In this document: positions 1 to 11,772 of the stretch, piece after piece
Position numbering within the stretch: the first letter of the stretch is position 1
How the letters are laid out: the number at the start of each line of letters is the position of its first letter
From: Piper betle
Lineage: Eukaryota; Streptophyta; Magnoliopsida; Piperales; Piperaceae
Assembly (NCBI GenBank): GCA_033002965.1
Contig: JAURVB010013188.1
Coordinates: forward strand, 62,001-126,000
Direction: 5' to 3'
DNA: 64,000 nucleotides
Program-made: the position numbers and the translations under genes
The notes under the pieces: model-generated
The model's input: only the letters and a program-made list of their open reading frames with translations
Databases searched by the model: none
Told to the model about the DNA's origin: nothing

Positions 1-77
1 TTGCTCCTTTTCTATGGTTGGGTTTGTGTGTGAGGTATCCCCAATTCGTGGTTGTATTTTCCAAGTTGGGTTTTACA
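1..77 (+). mobile_element. End of the 5' LTR of gypsy element A
   Basis: The window opens inside an LTR. It ends in TTTTACA at 71-77 and is followed after two bases by a primer-binding site (80-91, TGGTATTAGAGC) that differs at one base from the initiator tRNA-Met site TGGTATCAGAGC used by most plant gypsy elements. The LTR start lies outside the window. Confidence 0.7.
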
Positions 78-221
78 ATTGGTATTAGAGCTTTGTTTCC
101 ATGAAATTGTGTAATATATGACCATTAGGTTGTTGAAAGTCCATCAGTCTACTATCCTCAAGGTTTAGAATTGTGTTGCTTTGTGATTGTTTTGTTTTGA
201 GGTAATAACTTAAGGTGTTAT

Positions 222-2501
222 AGATGATACCAAATACCTAATCTCAAGATTATCAAAATCAGGCGATCCCTAAGCCAACTGATGTGAGTGTGTTCACAAA
301 AATATTAATTACTATCCATAGTTTGGCTCAATCGAGTGCCGTCACTCAGAATGCAATGTTAGAGGCGATACAGAGGTTGTTAGTTGTGCCAATTGTTGGA
401 GAGAGTGGAGTTTCCAATTTGGCTGGTGGGTTAGGCTTGATTCCACGTAGAGTTTGAGATGAGAACCAAGTGGTAAGGAATGATATACCTCCACTAATGA
501 CTCTGGAAGATCTTCCACTGGCCAGGCAACAACCGAGACTCATGGATGTCTTTGACTAGGTTACTAAGGAAAAATTCATTAAAAATGGTGCCAAACAATT
601 TGTGGGAGGAGTTGATTTGATCAAAGCTGAGAATTAGATTAATAACATGGAGAGCACATTCAAGGCAATGTAAATACCTATAGGCACATGACTAGGTTAG
701 CCATTTGCACGTTTTAGGAGGAGGTGTATAATTGGTGGGATACCCTGGAAAAGTCTACTTTTAGATAAATGGAGATCAATTTCATCACATGAGTTGAGGT
801 TGTGATTATTGTTAAGTGTTTAAAGTATACAATTTTTACCCATGTTTTTAATATGAATTTGTACTTCCCGAGTATAAACATTATTAATTAGGTGATATTT
901 TTCATTTTATTTTAGTTAATTAATATTTTATTAGATATGTTTAATTTTGGTGTTTCAATGCAGAAAAGATGAATAAATTAAGCTTTGGATTTAATTGATC
1001 ATGACACTTGGCCCCACCCAATGACTACAATTTATGGTGTTCAATGGAGTCGAGGAGTTGGAAACTTGAAGGGACATCATAATTAATTAGACTACGTTAA
1101 TTTAACACCCTCTTCAAATTTTTGTATCTTCACTTCTATATTAAGGGGTGGCCATTTGTTGTTTGAGATATTACATCTTATCTCTTGGCTTCAGAGTGTA
1201 GTGAAAGAAGTAGATTTAGTTTTTTAATTCTTTTTTTATAATAAAAAATAGTTTCTTCTTTATATTATTTTCTATTTTTATTATGGAGTAATATTTGATT
1301 TCATTTTAGAGAATAATGAAACTTAACATAATTTAATTGAATTCATTTCAACCTCTTACTCTTTTATTCAATCAGATCGTTTGAATTATCATGTTCTAAA
1401 TGCTAAGAATAGATTGATCACCTATATCTTAGATCATAAGGTTTAATTAGATTTCGGGAGAAATTAATTAGATTAGTCATTGATAATTTATCATACGACG
1501 AGTCTTTTGACTTGTTTGTCATTGTAGTCAGGAGATACACAACACCGTATGTGATTGTAAGGCAAATCTTAATGCATTATTTTGTTGATTAATCAATTAT
1601 CACCGGGAGGTAGAAATTGAAGCAAAATAATAAAAGAATGAAGGAACGGCAGCCACCATATCATATAATTATCCTAGATCGACAATCTGAGGGAATAAAA
1701 GATAAGAGGAAGATTTAATGAAGATTAAATTGATGTTAAGAGAAATTCAACTCTAGAACGAGTTTTATTATTTTAACTTCTTCTTTTATTTAAAGTTATT
1801 ATTTAGATTTAGTTAAGTCAATTAATTTTGTTTTGCTCTTAATTTTATTTTATTTTATTAATTTAAGGAAATTCATCTCTCTATGAGAACGATACTCGAA
1901 TTTATCATTATATTACTTGTTTCTATCGTGTATACTTGCATTTCATTGAAATTATTTAAACACTTATATTTGATAAGGAGTATTTCCTACAACCAGTGAT
2001 ACAACAGAAAGCCTTCGAGTTCAACAATTTAACTCAGGTAAACAACTCGACATGGGAGTACGCTTGCAAATTTGTTATACTTGAGCGTTATTCCCCAAGG
2101 TCTTCAGTTATTGAAAAGCCCGTGCAAGAAAGTTTTTAAGGGGATTGAAGTTTATGCTAAGGGATAGGATTGTCAATAATCCTCGGTAGAACCTTAATGA
2201 CATAATTAATGTGGGTGTAAATCATGAATTGACCTTGGAGTAGGAGGCAGTGGCTAAGAAGACTAACTCAATTACCAAACCAGATATCCCAATACCCAGT
2301 AAGGTGAGGTCTTCGAGGCCACAAGGGGCTGGTAACAATCTCAACATGAAGAAGAGTGTCGAACAATGTCGTGCCTACAAGTGTCAGAATCATGGTGGAG
2401 AACATATTGGTCAATGCCCTAAACTAGCTAAGTATTTTAATCATGGAAAGATTGGGCATATCAAGAAAGATTGCACCTTGCTAAATAAGGACAATATATA
2501 G
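222..2501 (+). pseudogene. Element A gag remnant with zinc knuckle
   Basis: Capsid-type gag readable in pieces from about 222 to 800 and again from about 1995 to 2501. The last piece, 2250-2501, encodes a CCHC-like knuckle: C-x2-C around 2370-2385 and a second C...H...C cluster, with the pattern CPKLAKYFNHGKIGHIKKDC where the first Cys of the usual knuckle has been replaced. Gag would package element RNA. Several stop codons break it and a probable LTR insertion splits it in the middle. Family assignment rests on its position ahead of protease and on the knuckle. Confidence 0.7.
805..1991 (+). mobile_element. Probable solo LTR inserted in gag of element A
   Basis: A non-coding AT-rich block of about 1.2 kb separates two parts of the same gag. 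It starts near a TG, has 5' text typical of gypsy LTRs (short AT-rich stretch around GTGTTTAAAGTATACAA) and ends in TTTCCTACA at 1983-1991. A 12-bp inverted match (TAAGTGTTTAAA near 813 and its complement near 1955) lies just inside the ends. I found no clean target duplication, so the exact ends and the class are uncertain. Confidence 0.35.
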
Positions 2502-2599
2502 AAGTAAAGCAAGGCCGAAACAACCATCCTCAAAATGACAGACAAGGGCAAGATCTACATAGCACATGTAGAGGAGGACAACAATGAAAAGCGAATGGT

Positions 2600-3480
2600 T
2601 CGAGGTATAGTTTGATAAAAAATTTTAAGATTCATGTATTGTTTGATTTAGGTTGTACACATGTATTTATAGCACTTAAAATATTGAAGGAACTAGCCTT
2701 AAAAACTTCAACTTTACCTTACCCATTGAGAATTACAGCTGCGAGAGGTGAGCCTGAGTTTATTAGTGTAACAACCTAGCACAAAGTGCAAACTGATGGC
2801 CCTAGTCATTTCTCCAAAAGTGATTAATTAAGTTAAAGATCCTATATACTTCCCTACTAATATATTAAATCTTACCCCAATAAGTATTGGTTGTGAGACT
2901 AACGTGAGTAAGCGATTGAAAGATATTACATTCTTTCCACCGTAAGGAAATTTTATCCTCAAAAATTTTTTTGTTGTTCTTGAGCCTAATTAAATCTATC
3001 TAGATAGACCCCCAACATCCAACACGGTCTCAGATATACTTTGATACCACCTATAATGACCCATATCAAAGTGAAAACTAATAAGCATTGTCATTTCGTC
3101 AAAAGCGATTAATCAAGTTGAACATCCGAAGCACAATCCTATTAATATATTAGATCTTAGCCCGATAGGTATTGTATGAGGATCTAATTGAATAACTAAT
3201 TGAAGGATATTACAACTACAATGGGTCTGAAGTCAAGAGTTGAGATGCAAGGAAAGACCTATGTATGAGATTTTGTTGATTATGGGTTGAGAGATTTTGA
3301 TATAATAATAATGATGGATTTGTTGGAAAAGAACCAAACATTTTAAGATTGTGAAAGAAAAAAAGGTCTTTAAGGGTCCTTGCAAAAGTGAGATGGGGTT
3401 AATATTTTAAGGTCCTTATTACATAAGTCCTCTTATATTGTGTCCTACACAAAAGTGTCAAATTAATCGGTGTGAAGCCT
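2600..3480 (+). pseudogene. Element A protease region, split by a TRIM
   Basis: Retropepsin-like segment. The active-site motif normally reading DSG is here LFDLGCTHVFIA (around 2635-2670), so the catalytic Ser has become Leu. The flap and the final conserved block (FDIIIMMDLL, around 3297-3327) lie after the inserted TRIM. Removing the insert with one target-site copy keeps the frame. The protein would cut the gag-pol polyprotein; here it is dead because of stops and the changed active site. Confidence 0.65.
2767..3214 (-). mobile_element. TRIM (miniature LTR retrotransposon)
   Basis: A 448-bp element with two near-identical LTRs, 2767-2930 (164 bp) and 3052-3214 (163 bp), beginning TGTAACAACC / TATAATGACC and ending in ATATTACA. 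The 121-bp centre holds, on the minus strand, a purine-rich tract beside the left LTR (about 2931-2955) and a primer-binding site GGTGGTATCAAAG beside the right LTR (3039-3051). It has no coding capacity. Flanks ATTAG (2762-2766) and ACTAC (3215-3219) fit a decayed 5-bp target duplication. It lies in the protease of element A. Related units occur at 39.3-39.9 and 43.1-44.1 kb. Confidence 0.8.
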
Positions 3481-3529
3481 ACATTGCAAGGGTGGTTGGC
3501 TCAAATGAGGAAACCTAAGAGGCAACTTC

Positions 3530-6500
3530 TATCTCGGTGGTGCTTGAATTTCCTGATGTATTTCTTGAAGATTTTCCAAGGGTACCTCCATCAAGAGAAG
3601 TTGAGTTCATAATTGTAACACCCCAATTTGGCTCACAACGTGAACTAAATGAAACTATTAAATCCTAAACTGCTACTCTTGCTCATTTAAAATATAAAGC
3701 CGACCCATATGATAGATTGAACCACTTGATGTGTTAAAAGACAGAAAGCCTGAGGGAATCTAATGACCACCCAAAATGCACCAAAACATAACAAAAACAT
3801 GCACAGACTCCTAAGGCTAAGCTCATGTTAATAGGACATCATAATGAATCCAAGTTACAAAGGAGACTTCTAATCATGGGAAAAATTAGGAAGAGTCTCA
3901 CTATAATTAGGATGTAGAAAAATTTTCACAAACATGTAAATATTCACAATTTATAAAAATCACATGTAGACATTCACATTTACCACAATTCAACATATAG
4001 CATTGTAAAGGTTTTCCACCTCTTTCACAACACATGCACAGATCATTCACAATAGAATTTACATTCTTCAGATATGGGTTTGTCTGATCTTCACATGGGT
4101 CATTCTCTTGCAAACTAAACATGAAAGAAGCTCCCCCAACTCATGTTTCTTCTTCACTCTGTGTTGCACAAGTAACATGGTTTAGCGTACCTGGTTAGAC
4201 CTACTTGCGTGTACAATTGAACATGAATAAATGATAACTAATAAATATATAATAGACATGGATGATAAAATAATGATAAGAGGAAATATCACCCAACAAT
4301 AATAATAATTAATTTTATAAGTGTGCATTGTACACAATAAGTAAATAACAACACGAATGATCAATAATAAATAAATAAATAAATGAACAAATAAATATTA
4401 AAAATAATAATAAATAAACAAAAGTAACATCAAAGTATGTTAAACTACTTGAATATGTATTTAAAATAATGCATGGGGTCTCAACATATAAAAAATGGTC
4501 AAAAAACAGACTGAAAACCACTAATAAACCCTTCAGAGTAAACTCTGGCGGTCAGACCAAGTTGGGTTGCAGTTGGTCTCAGCTGATCACAAACAAGGGC
4601 ACAGGCACAACCGTGATTTGCTAGAATGGAGGATATAGGATCGAACAAGGTGGACATGGTCACGGGTATGCAAGCCTGATGAGGCCAGCGGTGCCCGTCG
4701 CCAAAGAACATCGATTATGGTGAGCTAGGGTCGCCACTAATCGCGATCGATGGCAAAGGAGATGGGAAGGTGTTTGGGCTGATGAGTAAAGAAGTCCACT
4801 TGCAGAATGGCCAGAAAATGGCCAAGAAGTGATGGGAATAGTTGCCAAAGAAGACATTTTTGCCGGTGGCAAATGTGACCGTGATAGTGGTCGGAGTTGG
4901 GTCCGATCAATCGGCTAGGAGGAGAGAAGTAGATATATGTGGTCAGCCTCATCGGTGACCCTGAAAAAAGCCCCAAAAGGCGGCAGTGATGATGAAATCC
5001 AGTTGCCAATGTGGTGGCGCGAGCACCGGTGTTGGGGCTTGGTTGATTGCCAGCATTGAGGCGATCATGATGGTGGTGTTATGGTGGCCCAAGGATGGCT
5101 AGAGACTCGCCGGACGTGACCGAAAGTGGCGGCAATGATAACTGTGAAAATACTCTAAAATGTGCAAGAAAATTCTAGAAAGTGAGATGGCAATGCTAGG
5201 GTTGATGTGACAAACCCAAATCAAGCCATGCGGCACAATCCAGTCGTTCGGTGACTCATGGGCCTGGTGGGTCTACTTAGGGAATGTGCAATATATACAT
5301 GGATATAAAGCTTGGATCAACACCAATAAAAGTTGAAATTGGCTTGAAGCCCAATGAAGACTCTGTGGAGAGAAATCAAGGTGAACAAGTTAAATGGGCC
5401 TCGAACCCAAACTCAATTGGTGAAGGCTTGGAACTCAAATCAAAGTAGGGCCCATAGTGGTAATCCGCTATTCTATGATCACTAAGATGGATGCAACGAA
5501 ACAGTCCAACAAAACCCAAATGGCTACTAAATGTCAAAACATGACCCTAAACTACAATTACATAGTCAAACAACACAAACTACCGGCTTGGCTATTGGGG
5601 CCAATTGGAAAATTCAACAGTAGATGAGTCTAATTTTCAAGCCCACAAAAACACACAAGGATTAACCTAGCACTAGATCGATCAAACTAGACCAACTGCG
5701 TGCTACTTATATCGAGCCAAGAACAAACCACACATAAAACACTAAGTCGAAGGGTCATGTTTTACAATAATAGATGTAGCTCTTAGTTCTGAACCAATTT
5801 CTAGAGCTCCATACTAAATGAAGCCAACAAAACTTAAAGATTTGAAAGCTCAGCTTGAAAAATGCTTTAAGTAGGATTTATTCATTCGAGTGCATCTCCT
5901 TGGGGTGCACAAGTGTTGTTTGTCAAGAAGGACGGTTCACTTTAGCTATGTATTGACTACAAACAACTGAATCAAGTGATAGTAAAAACTCAATATGCTT
6001 TGCTGAGGATTGATGACTTGTTTGGTTAATTGAGGATAGTTAAGGTATTTTCTAAGATTGATCTTCGTTATGACTATCATCAATTGCATGTGAATGATGA
6101 GGATATTCCTAAGACAACATTTAAAAAGAAATATGCTTATTATGAGTTATGGTAATGCCTTTCGGACAGGCAAATGTACCTAGAACATTCATGTTTTTGA
6201 TGAATAGGGTGTGTTATCCTTATTTGGATAACTTCATAATTGTGTTCATTGATGATATCTTAGGATATTATAGTAATAAGCATGATCATAAAATCTATCT
6301 GAGGATAACTATTCAACTGTTAAGAGATAACAAGCTATTTACAAAATTTTCCTAGTGTGAATTTTGGCTAAAGAGAGGTGAATTTTTTAGGGCACATAAT
6401 TTCTAAGAAAATTGTCTCAATTGATCCGGTTAAGATTCAAGCAGTGATTGAATGACCTACATTAGTTACTAATATATGAAGTTTCCTTGGACTGGCTACA

Positions 6501-7010
6501 AAAGATTTGTTAAGGATTTTTCCTTCAGTAACCATTCCAATTAACAAGCAAGGAAGTGAAATTTGTATGGGATGACAAATGTGAGCAAAGTTTTCAAACC
6601 TTAAAAGAAAAATTGACAACAATACTTGTGTTGACTCTACCTGATGGAAATGAGGGCTTTGTTATTTATAGTGATGCTTCTAAGCTAGGATTAGACTGCA
6701 TTTTGATGCAGCATGACAAATAGATGAGTTATGCATCTCAACAATTGAAGGTGCATGAAAAAAATTATGACACTCATGATCTGGAACTAGTGGCAATTGT
6801 CTTTGCAGTCAAGTTGTGAATACATTATCTTTATGAGTCTAAGTTTGAAGTCTACATCGATCACAAAAGTTTGAATTATATATTTACTTAAAGTGATCTA
6901 AACTTGAGACAAAATAAATAGATGCAGTACTTGAAGGAGTTTGATTTTCGCCAACTTTATCATCCGAGTAAAACTAATGTGGTGGCATATTCTTTAAGCT
7001 GAAAGGAAAG
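3530..7010 (+). pseudogene. Element A reverse transcriptase and RNase H remnant
   Basis: Starts at the pre-RT block (EFPDVFLEDFP, about 3546-3578), is cut by the solo LTR at 3614-5766, and resumes at 5772. RT landmarks: FIHSSASPWGAQVLFVKK near 5880-5930, IDYKQLNQV near 5950, MPFGQANVP near 6152, and the catalytic FIDD box at about 6248-6259 still intact. RNase H follows (YSDASKLG near 6668; [14 protein letters not shown] near 6773; the HPSKTNVVA end near 6960). Stop codons and frameshifts are scattered throughout, so it is a fossil. Confidence 0.8.
3614..5766 (-). mobile_element. Solo LTR, family X, copy 1
   Basis: A 2,153-bp non-coding block starting TGTAACACCCC and ending GTTTTACA, flanked by identical 5-bp target duplications ATAAT (3609-3613 and 5767-5771). 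It interrupts the reverse transcriptase of element A within the stretch between FII and DVA, and the reading continues cleanly after it. Internal primer and polypurine sites are absent, so a solo LTR is the simplest reading. Minus orientation is inferred because related plant LTRs end in GGGGTGTTACA next to the primer site. A diverged second copy is at 9033-20866. Confidence 0.9.
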
Positions 7011-7014
7011 ATAA

Positions 7015-8010
7015 TCTCCTCATCAACAAGTTGCAAGATTATGGGCTATGTCAAGAGGGCTAATTGCAATTAGTCCAATTTGCATATTATTCGACCAATG
7101 ACAAATCTTGTGATATCAAACGATTTGATAGAACAAGTAAATATGCCCCAAGTTGAGAATAAAGAATTAGCACTATATTTGGAGAAACCAAATGGCATAA
7201 AGGGGAACATTAGGGTCTGGCAAGATTTTGAGGTTGATTATGAGTTCCTAAGGATGAAGTCTTGAAGAAGTCAATACTAGAGGAAGCATATCAATCTAAA
7301 TTCGTAATTCACCCAGAAATGACAAATATGTACTTATTGGTATATAAGCATGAAAAGGGACGTGACAAATTTTGTGTTTAAATGTTTGACATGTCAACAA
7401 GAAAAAGCTAAACATCAACTACTTGGTGGCTTATTAATATCACTCTATGTACCTGATTGGAAATGAGAGTATGTTACTTATGACTTTGTGTCAGGACTTC
7501 TAAAATCACCAAGAAAGAATGATTTTGTATGGATTGTAATAGACTAGTTGACCAAATCAGCATATTTTATTCTGGTTAAAGTTACAAGGATAGCTAAACA
7601 ACTAACTAAATTATCTATGGACAATATAAACACATATCGTGGAATTTCAAAGGAAATTGTGTCTGACAGAGATCTATTATTTACTTCTCACTCATAGAGA
7701 GTTTTTCAACATGCAATAAGAACAAAAATAAAGTTTAAGTTCAACATATCACACTCAAGTTGATGGTCAAAGTGAGAGAACAATAAAAATATTAAAGACT
7801 TGCTTCGGTCTTGTATTGTAAATAAGGGAGCTGATTGGGAGCATTACTTGCCGCTAGTGGTATTCACCTGCAACAATTCCCATCAAGCAAGTATAGAAAT
7901 GACTCTTTTTGAAGCTTTATATGGATAAACATGCATATCACCTACATGGTAGTTAGAATCACTAGATATAGTTCTAGTTGGTTCACAATTATTACAAGAA
8001 ACATGAGAGA
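7015..8010 (+). pseudogene. Element A integrase remnant
   Basis: The N-terminal part is readable at 7080-7265 and the zinc-binding region around 7270-7400 (HPEMTNMY, then CLTCQQEKA). The catalytic core begins near 7470 with YDFVSGL, keeping the first Asp, and reaches SDRDLLFTS near 7660-7685, keeping the second. Stop codons occur inside the core, for example in the block normally reading VDRLTK (about 7540-7555). The protein would have inserted element DNA into the host genome; it is not functional here. Confidence 0.75.
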
Positions 8011-8031
8011 AGGTGAATATCATTAAGCAAA

Positions 8032-8452
8032 ATGAAAGTAGCTCAAGATAGCAGTAAAAGTTATGTTGACATTAGAAAACAAAAAGAGATACAATTTTTG
8101 GTAGGAGATAAGGTTTATTTGAAAGTATCTTTATCAAAAGGTATAGTTAGATTTGGATCTACATGGAAGCTAATGCCAAGATACATAGGTCCATTTCATA
8201 TCATTGCAAAAGTTGAAGATTTGACTTATGAATTGGCTTTAAGACCTAATCTTGAGGAAAGTACACAATGCCTTTCATGTATCTATGCTCAAAAAGTATG
8301 TGAGATATCAAAGTCACATTATTCATAATTATATTGAGTTAGGTATTCAACCAAATACTAGTTATGAGGAAAAGTCATTGAAGGTATTAGATCAGCGAGA
8401 AAAAAGTATTGAGAATAAAAATAATGCCACTAGTAAAAGTACTTTAGAGTAA
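8032..8452 (+). pseudogene. Element A integrase tail and chromodomain-like end
   Basis: Two overlapping frames (8032-8328 and 8252-8452) together give the integrase C-terminal block (GDKVYLKVSLSKG, then RYIGPFHIIAKV, then NAFHVSMLKKYV) followed by SYEEKSLKVLDQREK, the lead-in to the chromodomain of chromoviruses. One frameshift joins them, around 8265-8280. The chromodomain itself is mostly lost. The better preserved equivalent is in element C at 16670-17083. Confidence 0.75.
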
Positions 8453-8579
8453 TCGAGTTGTTTAAGAAGAGTACCTCAAATTATTCGAAGAATATACTAG
8501 AGGTGATATCTTGTTCATGTGATTTATTGTTACAATTATTTTTTAGAACAAAAATTCTTAAGTTGGGGAGAAGGTAGGT

Positions 8580-9032
8580 ACGCCCAAGGCCAGGATAGGA
8601 ATTTATTTAATGTTCTTTATAATATTAATTGAGCGTAGTTGAACCATAATAATATTTACTAGGTTGTAGTTGAAGGTTTCAGTTCAAATTTTGGGTGCCC
8701 GTTCAATTAAATTTATGTTAAATAATTTTTCCTCAAGAAAATGATCAACTTTATCCTTTAAGTAAGGGGTAAAAGGGTCAGGAGCAGAAAGTATAAGGGA
8801 GGGCTACCCTCTCTCTCTCTCTTCCTTTCTCACATCATGTTGCTTCTTTCTCCCTCTCTTCCTCGTTTTATGTGGAGGCTTTTCTTTCCTCCTTTCTTCT
8901 TTGTTGGTGGCTAGAGTGTAATTTTTTCATCTTTCAGCGTTCTTTCACATTTTATTTATAATACACATAGATTTGTGATGAATAGGATATCATACACAAA
9001 TGATTTATATTTGTGGTGCATGTACTTTGATT
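8580..9032 (+). mobile_element. Start of the 3' LTR of element A
   Basis: Non-coding sequence directly after the polypurine tract. It includes a CT-rich stretch (8812-8832) and a possible TATA-like AGTATAAG near 8789. It is cut off at 9033 by the second family-X LTR and should continue after 20866, but I could not match its end with the 5' LTR tail at 1-77. Confidence 0.5.
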
Positions 9033-10395
9033 TGTGGAAACCGATTCGGCTTGCAACGTGAATTGAGCAAAAGTATTAAATCTTGGATCTATACTCTTGC
9101 TCATTTACAATGAAATGTCAACCCACAAGATAGACCTAATCACTCGAGGTGTCAAAAGACGGAAGGCTCGAAGGAATCTAATGCGTAACCAAACACACAT
9201 GATCACACCAAAAACATGCATAGACACTTAAGGTTGGGCTCATGTAAATAGGGCATCCTAAATGTCTAAATCATAGTGAGGATTTCAATCGAGAAAAATC
9301 GGCATTCTTTCTTAAAACTAGGATGCGTGAGAAAATTTTACAAACCTATGTAATTTCACAATTTATAAAAATCATATATACAAGCATTCACATTTCACAC
9401 ACGAAGCATTTCATAGGTGTTCCACCTCATTCACATCACATCATTGATTGTTTACAACCAAATTTTTACATTCTTTAAGTAGTTTGCTTGGTCTTCACAT
9501 GAGCCCCTTCATCATGGAAAACAAAGCCCATCAGCTCTTCCAACCTATATTTGTTCTTTTGCTCCGGGTACATGCACAAGTACCATGGTTTAACGTACGT
9601 GAGATTTATTTAACCTTTAGTTCTAGGATTCTGGAGTTTTGGAAAATTCTTGCACAAAATAGGTTAGACCTGCATACCCAGAGAATACCGTCTACAAAAC
9701 AATTCAAACATTGGTTAGTAATAATAGTTTCATATATTCTAAAATAGGACAATTCTATATTTCAAGGCCGCAAGCTCTCACTAGTGAGTATAAGTGGTTC
9801 ACTAGCTTAGAATACTATTTTCATCATACAACCCAGTGGCCTCACATGGGTAATCATATTGGCTCACTAGCCCCACATAGTATTTACATCAATAGCCCAT
9901 CAACCTCACATTACATGAGCAAGCCACACACATAGTAGAAAACAAATCAACAGCCCCATGAGTCATTATCGATCCTTTTATCTCTTTGGCCAAACCTACA
10001 ACACTAAACTATGTAAAAATATATATGTTAGTAATCAAAGATTATCAAAAATAACTATAGAAAATAATTTCAAAATAGGAAATGATTGACTCATCGTGCA
10101 CTGGAAACTTCAACAAAAAAAATAAAACTTCTTCACACCTACATTATCAAACTAAAATATGGCTAATATGGCCTAATCATAATCATTTGAATATACATAA
10201 ACATGAACCTGAAATACTCGACAATAACATGCTAGTGCTATGGCCAATAGGGCATAAACAATAATGACCACTATAGTTCGGATTCATTCAATGGGAAGTA
10301 ATACTATAATCACCACAACATAGCATGGCCCTGATACAATCAATAGGGAGCATGCACATACAAGATATACACACTGCTAGTAGGTGATAGTGCTT

Positions 10396-10396
<1 letters not shown>

Positions 10397-10426
<30 letters not shown>

Positions 10427-10470
10427 AATATATACATACATATATACATACATACATACATACATACATA
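10397..10470. repeat. (TA)n-(TACA)n microsatellite
   Basis: An AT dinucleotide run followed by TACATA/CATA repeats, inside LTR X copy 2. Confidence 0.9.
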
Positions 10471-11339
10471 TAAATTAACTCCAAAACTGAGCACCATAGG
10501 TGGGTACCAACCAGGCCCCTCGGTGGGCGTCACCCTCCCATTGCTCACACGTACATAAGAAATCTGAAAATCATATCATACATTTAAGGCCTAGGAAGGG
10601 CTGATAAATACCGCTAAAGTGACTTTTGATCTAGATCTCATGTTTTTGAAATTTACATCAAGGGATCTCAACCTTGAAGTTTTATTAATTCGAAATACTC
10701 AGTAAGATACATATAGATAGGGAGATCTAATAAAATGCCACTAACTACATTGTATGATATCAATCAAAACTATGATGGAGCCAAACAGTAGATCAAGCAA
10801 AGAGGAGTACTGATGGACTTATGAGGCAAGCTCCACGTACTAGCTCAGAGAGCTAGACTTCGCATGGCCTAGCAAATGCAAACTACTACTCAAACCTTGA
10901 ATGATACGTGCGTGCAATGACATGTAAACAATCCTAGATGCAATAAATGACATGACATGTAAGGCATAAATTAAATACACAATATCTCACAGTAATCACA
11001 CATCATATTCACATCCTAAACGTGACAAAAACTATACGAGATTTAGATAATTCAAATAAAGATGGCGAAACAAAGATCTCAGTGTTCTATGAGATACATT
11101 TTGCAATTCAACTTGCGTACTGAAATCTAGCCAAAGACATCAAAATGTCCAGAAGATCCAAGGTAGTTTATTTGAGATACCTAACATGCTAATCAAGAAT
11201 AAAATCTCAGTGAAGTTATGAAAAGTAACTAACAATTTGGGTTAATTATTTAAACCTAACACTGATGATAATTTTGTTGTAATGACTTTAATTAAGAGAA
11301 CTTGAAGGTTCTCAAGTCCACATGCTCATTAATTGAAGA

Positions 11340-11662
11340 TCACGAGGGGAGAAGGACAAGAGGGAGGAGGGGAAAGGGGGGAAGGGCGGGAGGGTGAGGG
11401 GAGAAGGAGAAGGAGAAGAAGGCGGAGAGAAAAAAGGAGGTGAGAAAAAAAGAAAAGAGGAAAGGGAGAGAAAGGAAAAGGAGGAAAAGCTGGAAGGAGA
11501 AAAGGGAAAGAAAAAAGAGGGAGGAGGGTGGAAAAAGGAAAAGGAAAAGAGAAAGAGAGAGGAAAGAAAAAAAGGAAAAAGAAAGGAGGGGGCCGAAGAG
11601 AAAAGGAAAGATAGAGGAAAAAGAGAGGAGGGGAGAGAGAGAGAGAGAGAGAGAAATATGCA
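11340..11662. repeat. Purine-only strand tract
   Basis: About 320 bases composed almost wholly of G and A on the plus strand, ending in a run of GA repeats (11633-11653). Long open frames on both strands here (Glu/Lys/Arg-rich on plus, Ser/Phe/Leu-rich on minus) follow from the base composition and are not genes. Confidence 0.9.
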
Positions 11663-11772
11663 TATACTTATGCCTAGCAAATGCCATGCCTACATGACAG
11701 TAAGATTAGCGCAACAAAAACATGTGGCACACACAAAATAGGCACAAATTCGACCTTAATTTACACAACATA

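Larger units (their letters stand above)
78..8579 (+). mobile_element. Gypsy element A, internal region (decayed chromovirus)
   Basis: Internal region of a plus-strand Ty3/gypsy element in the order gag, protease, reverse transcriptase, RNase H, integrase, chromodomain-like tail, which is the order of the Tekay/Del chromoviruses. Every domain has stops and frameshifts, so it is not functional. Three later insertions interrupt it (about 805-1991, 2767-3214, 3614-5766). The reading of the host element resumes on the other side of the second and third of these, which supports both as real insertions. A polypurine tract (AAGTTGGGGAGAAGG, about 8559-8575) closes the internal region. Confidence 0.85.

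Noticed and set aside
9033..9037. Target duplication for LTR X copy 2
   Set aside because: The flanks (TGATT and CATAG) do not match, so no duplication is claimed although the LTR ends align with copy 1.
11312..11741. Overlapping long frames on both strands (Glu/Lys/Arg-rich and Ser/Phe/Leu-rich)
   Set aside because: They are produced by the purine-only tract; all frames stay open there and no domain is visible.
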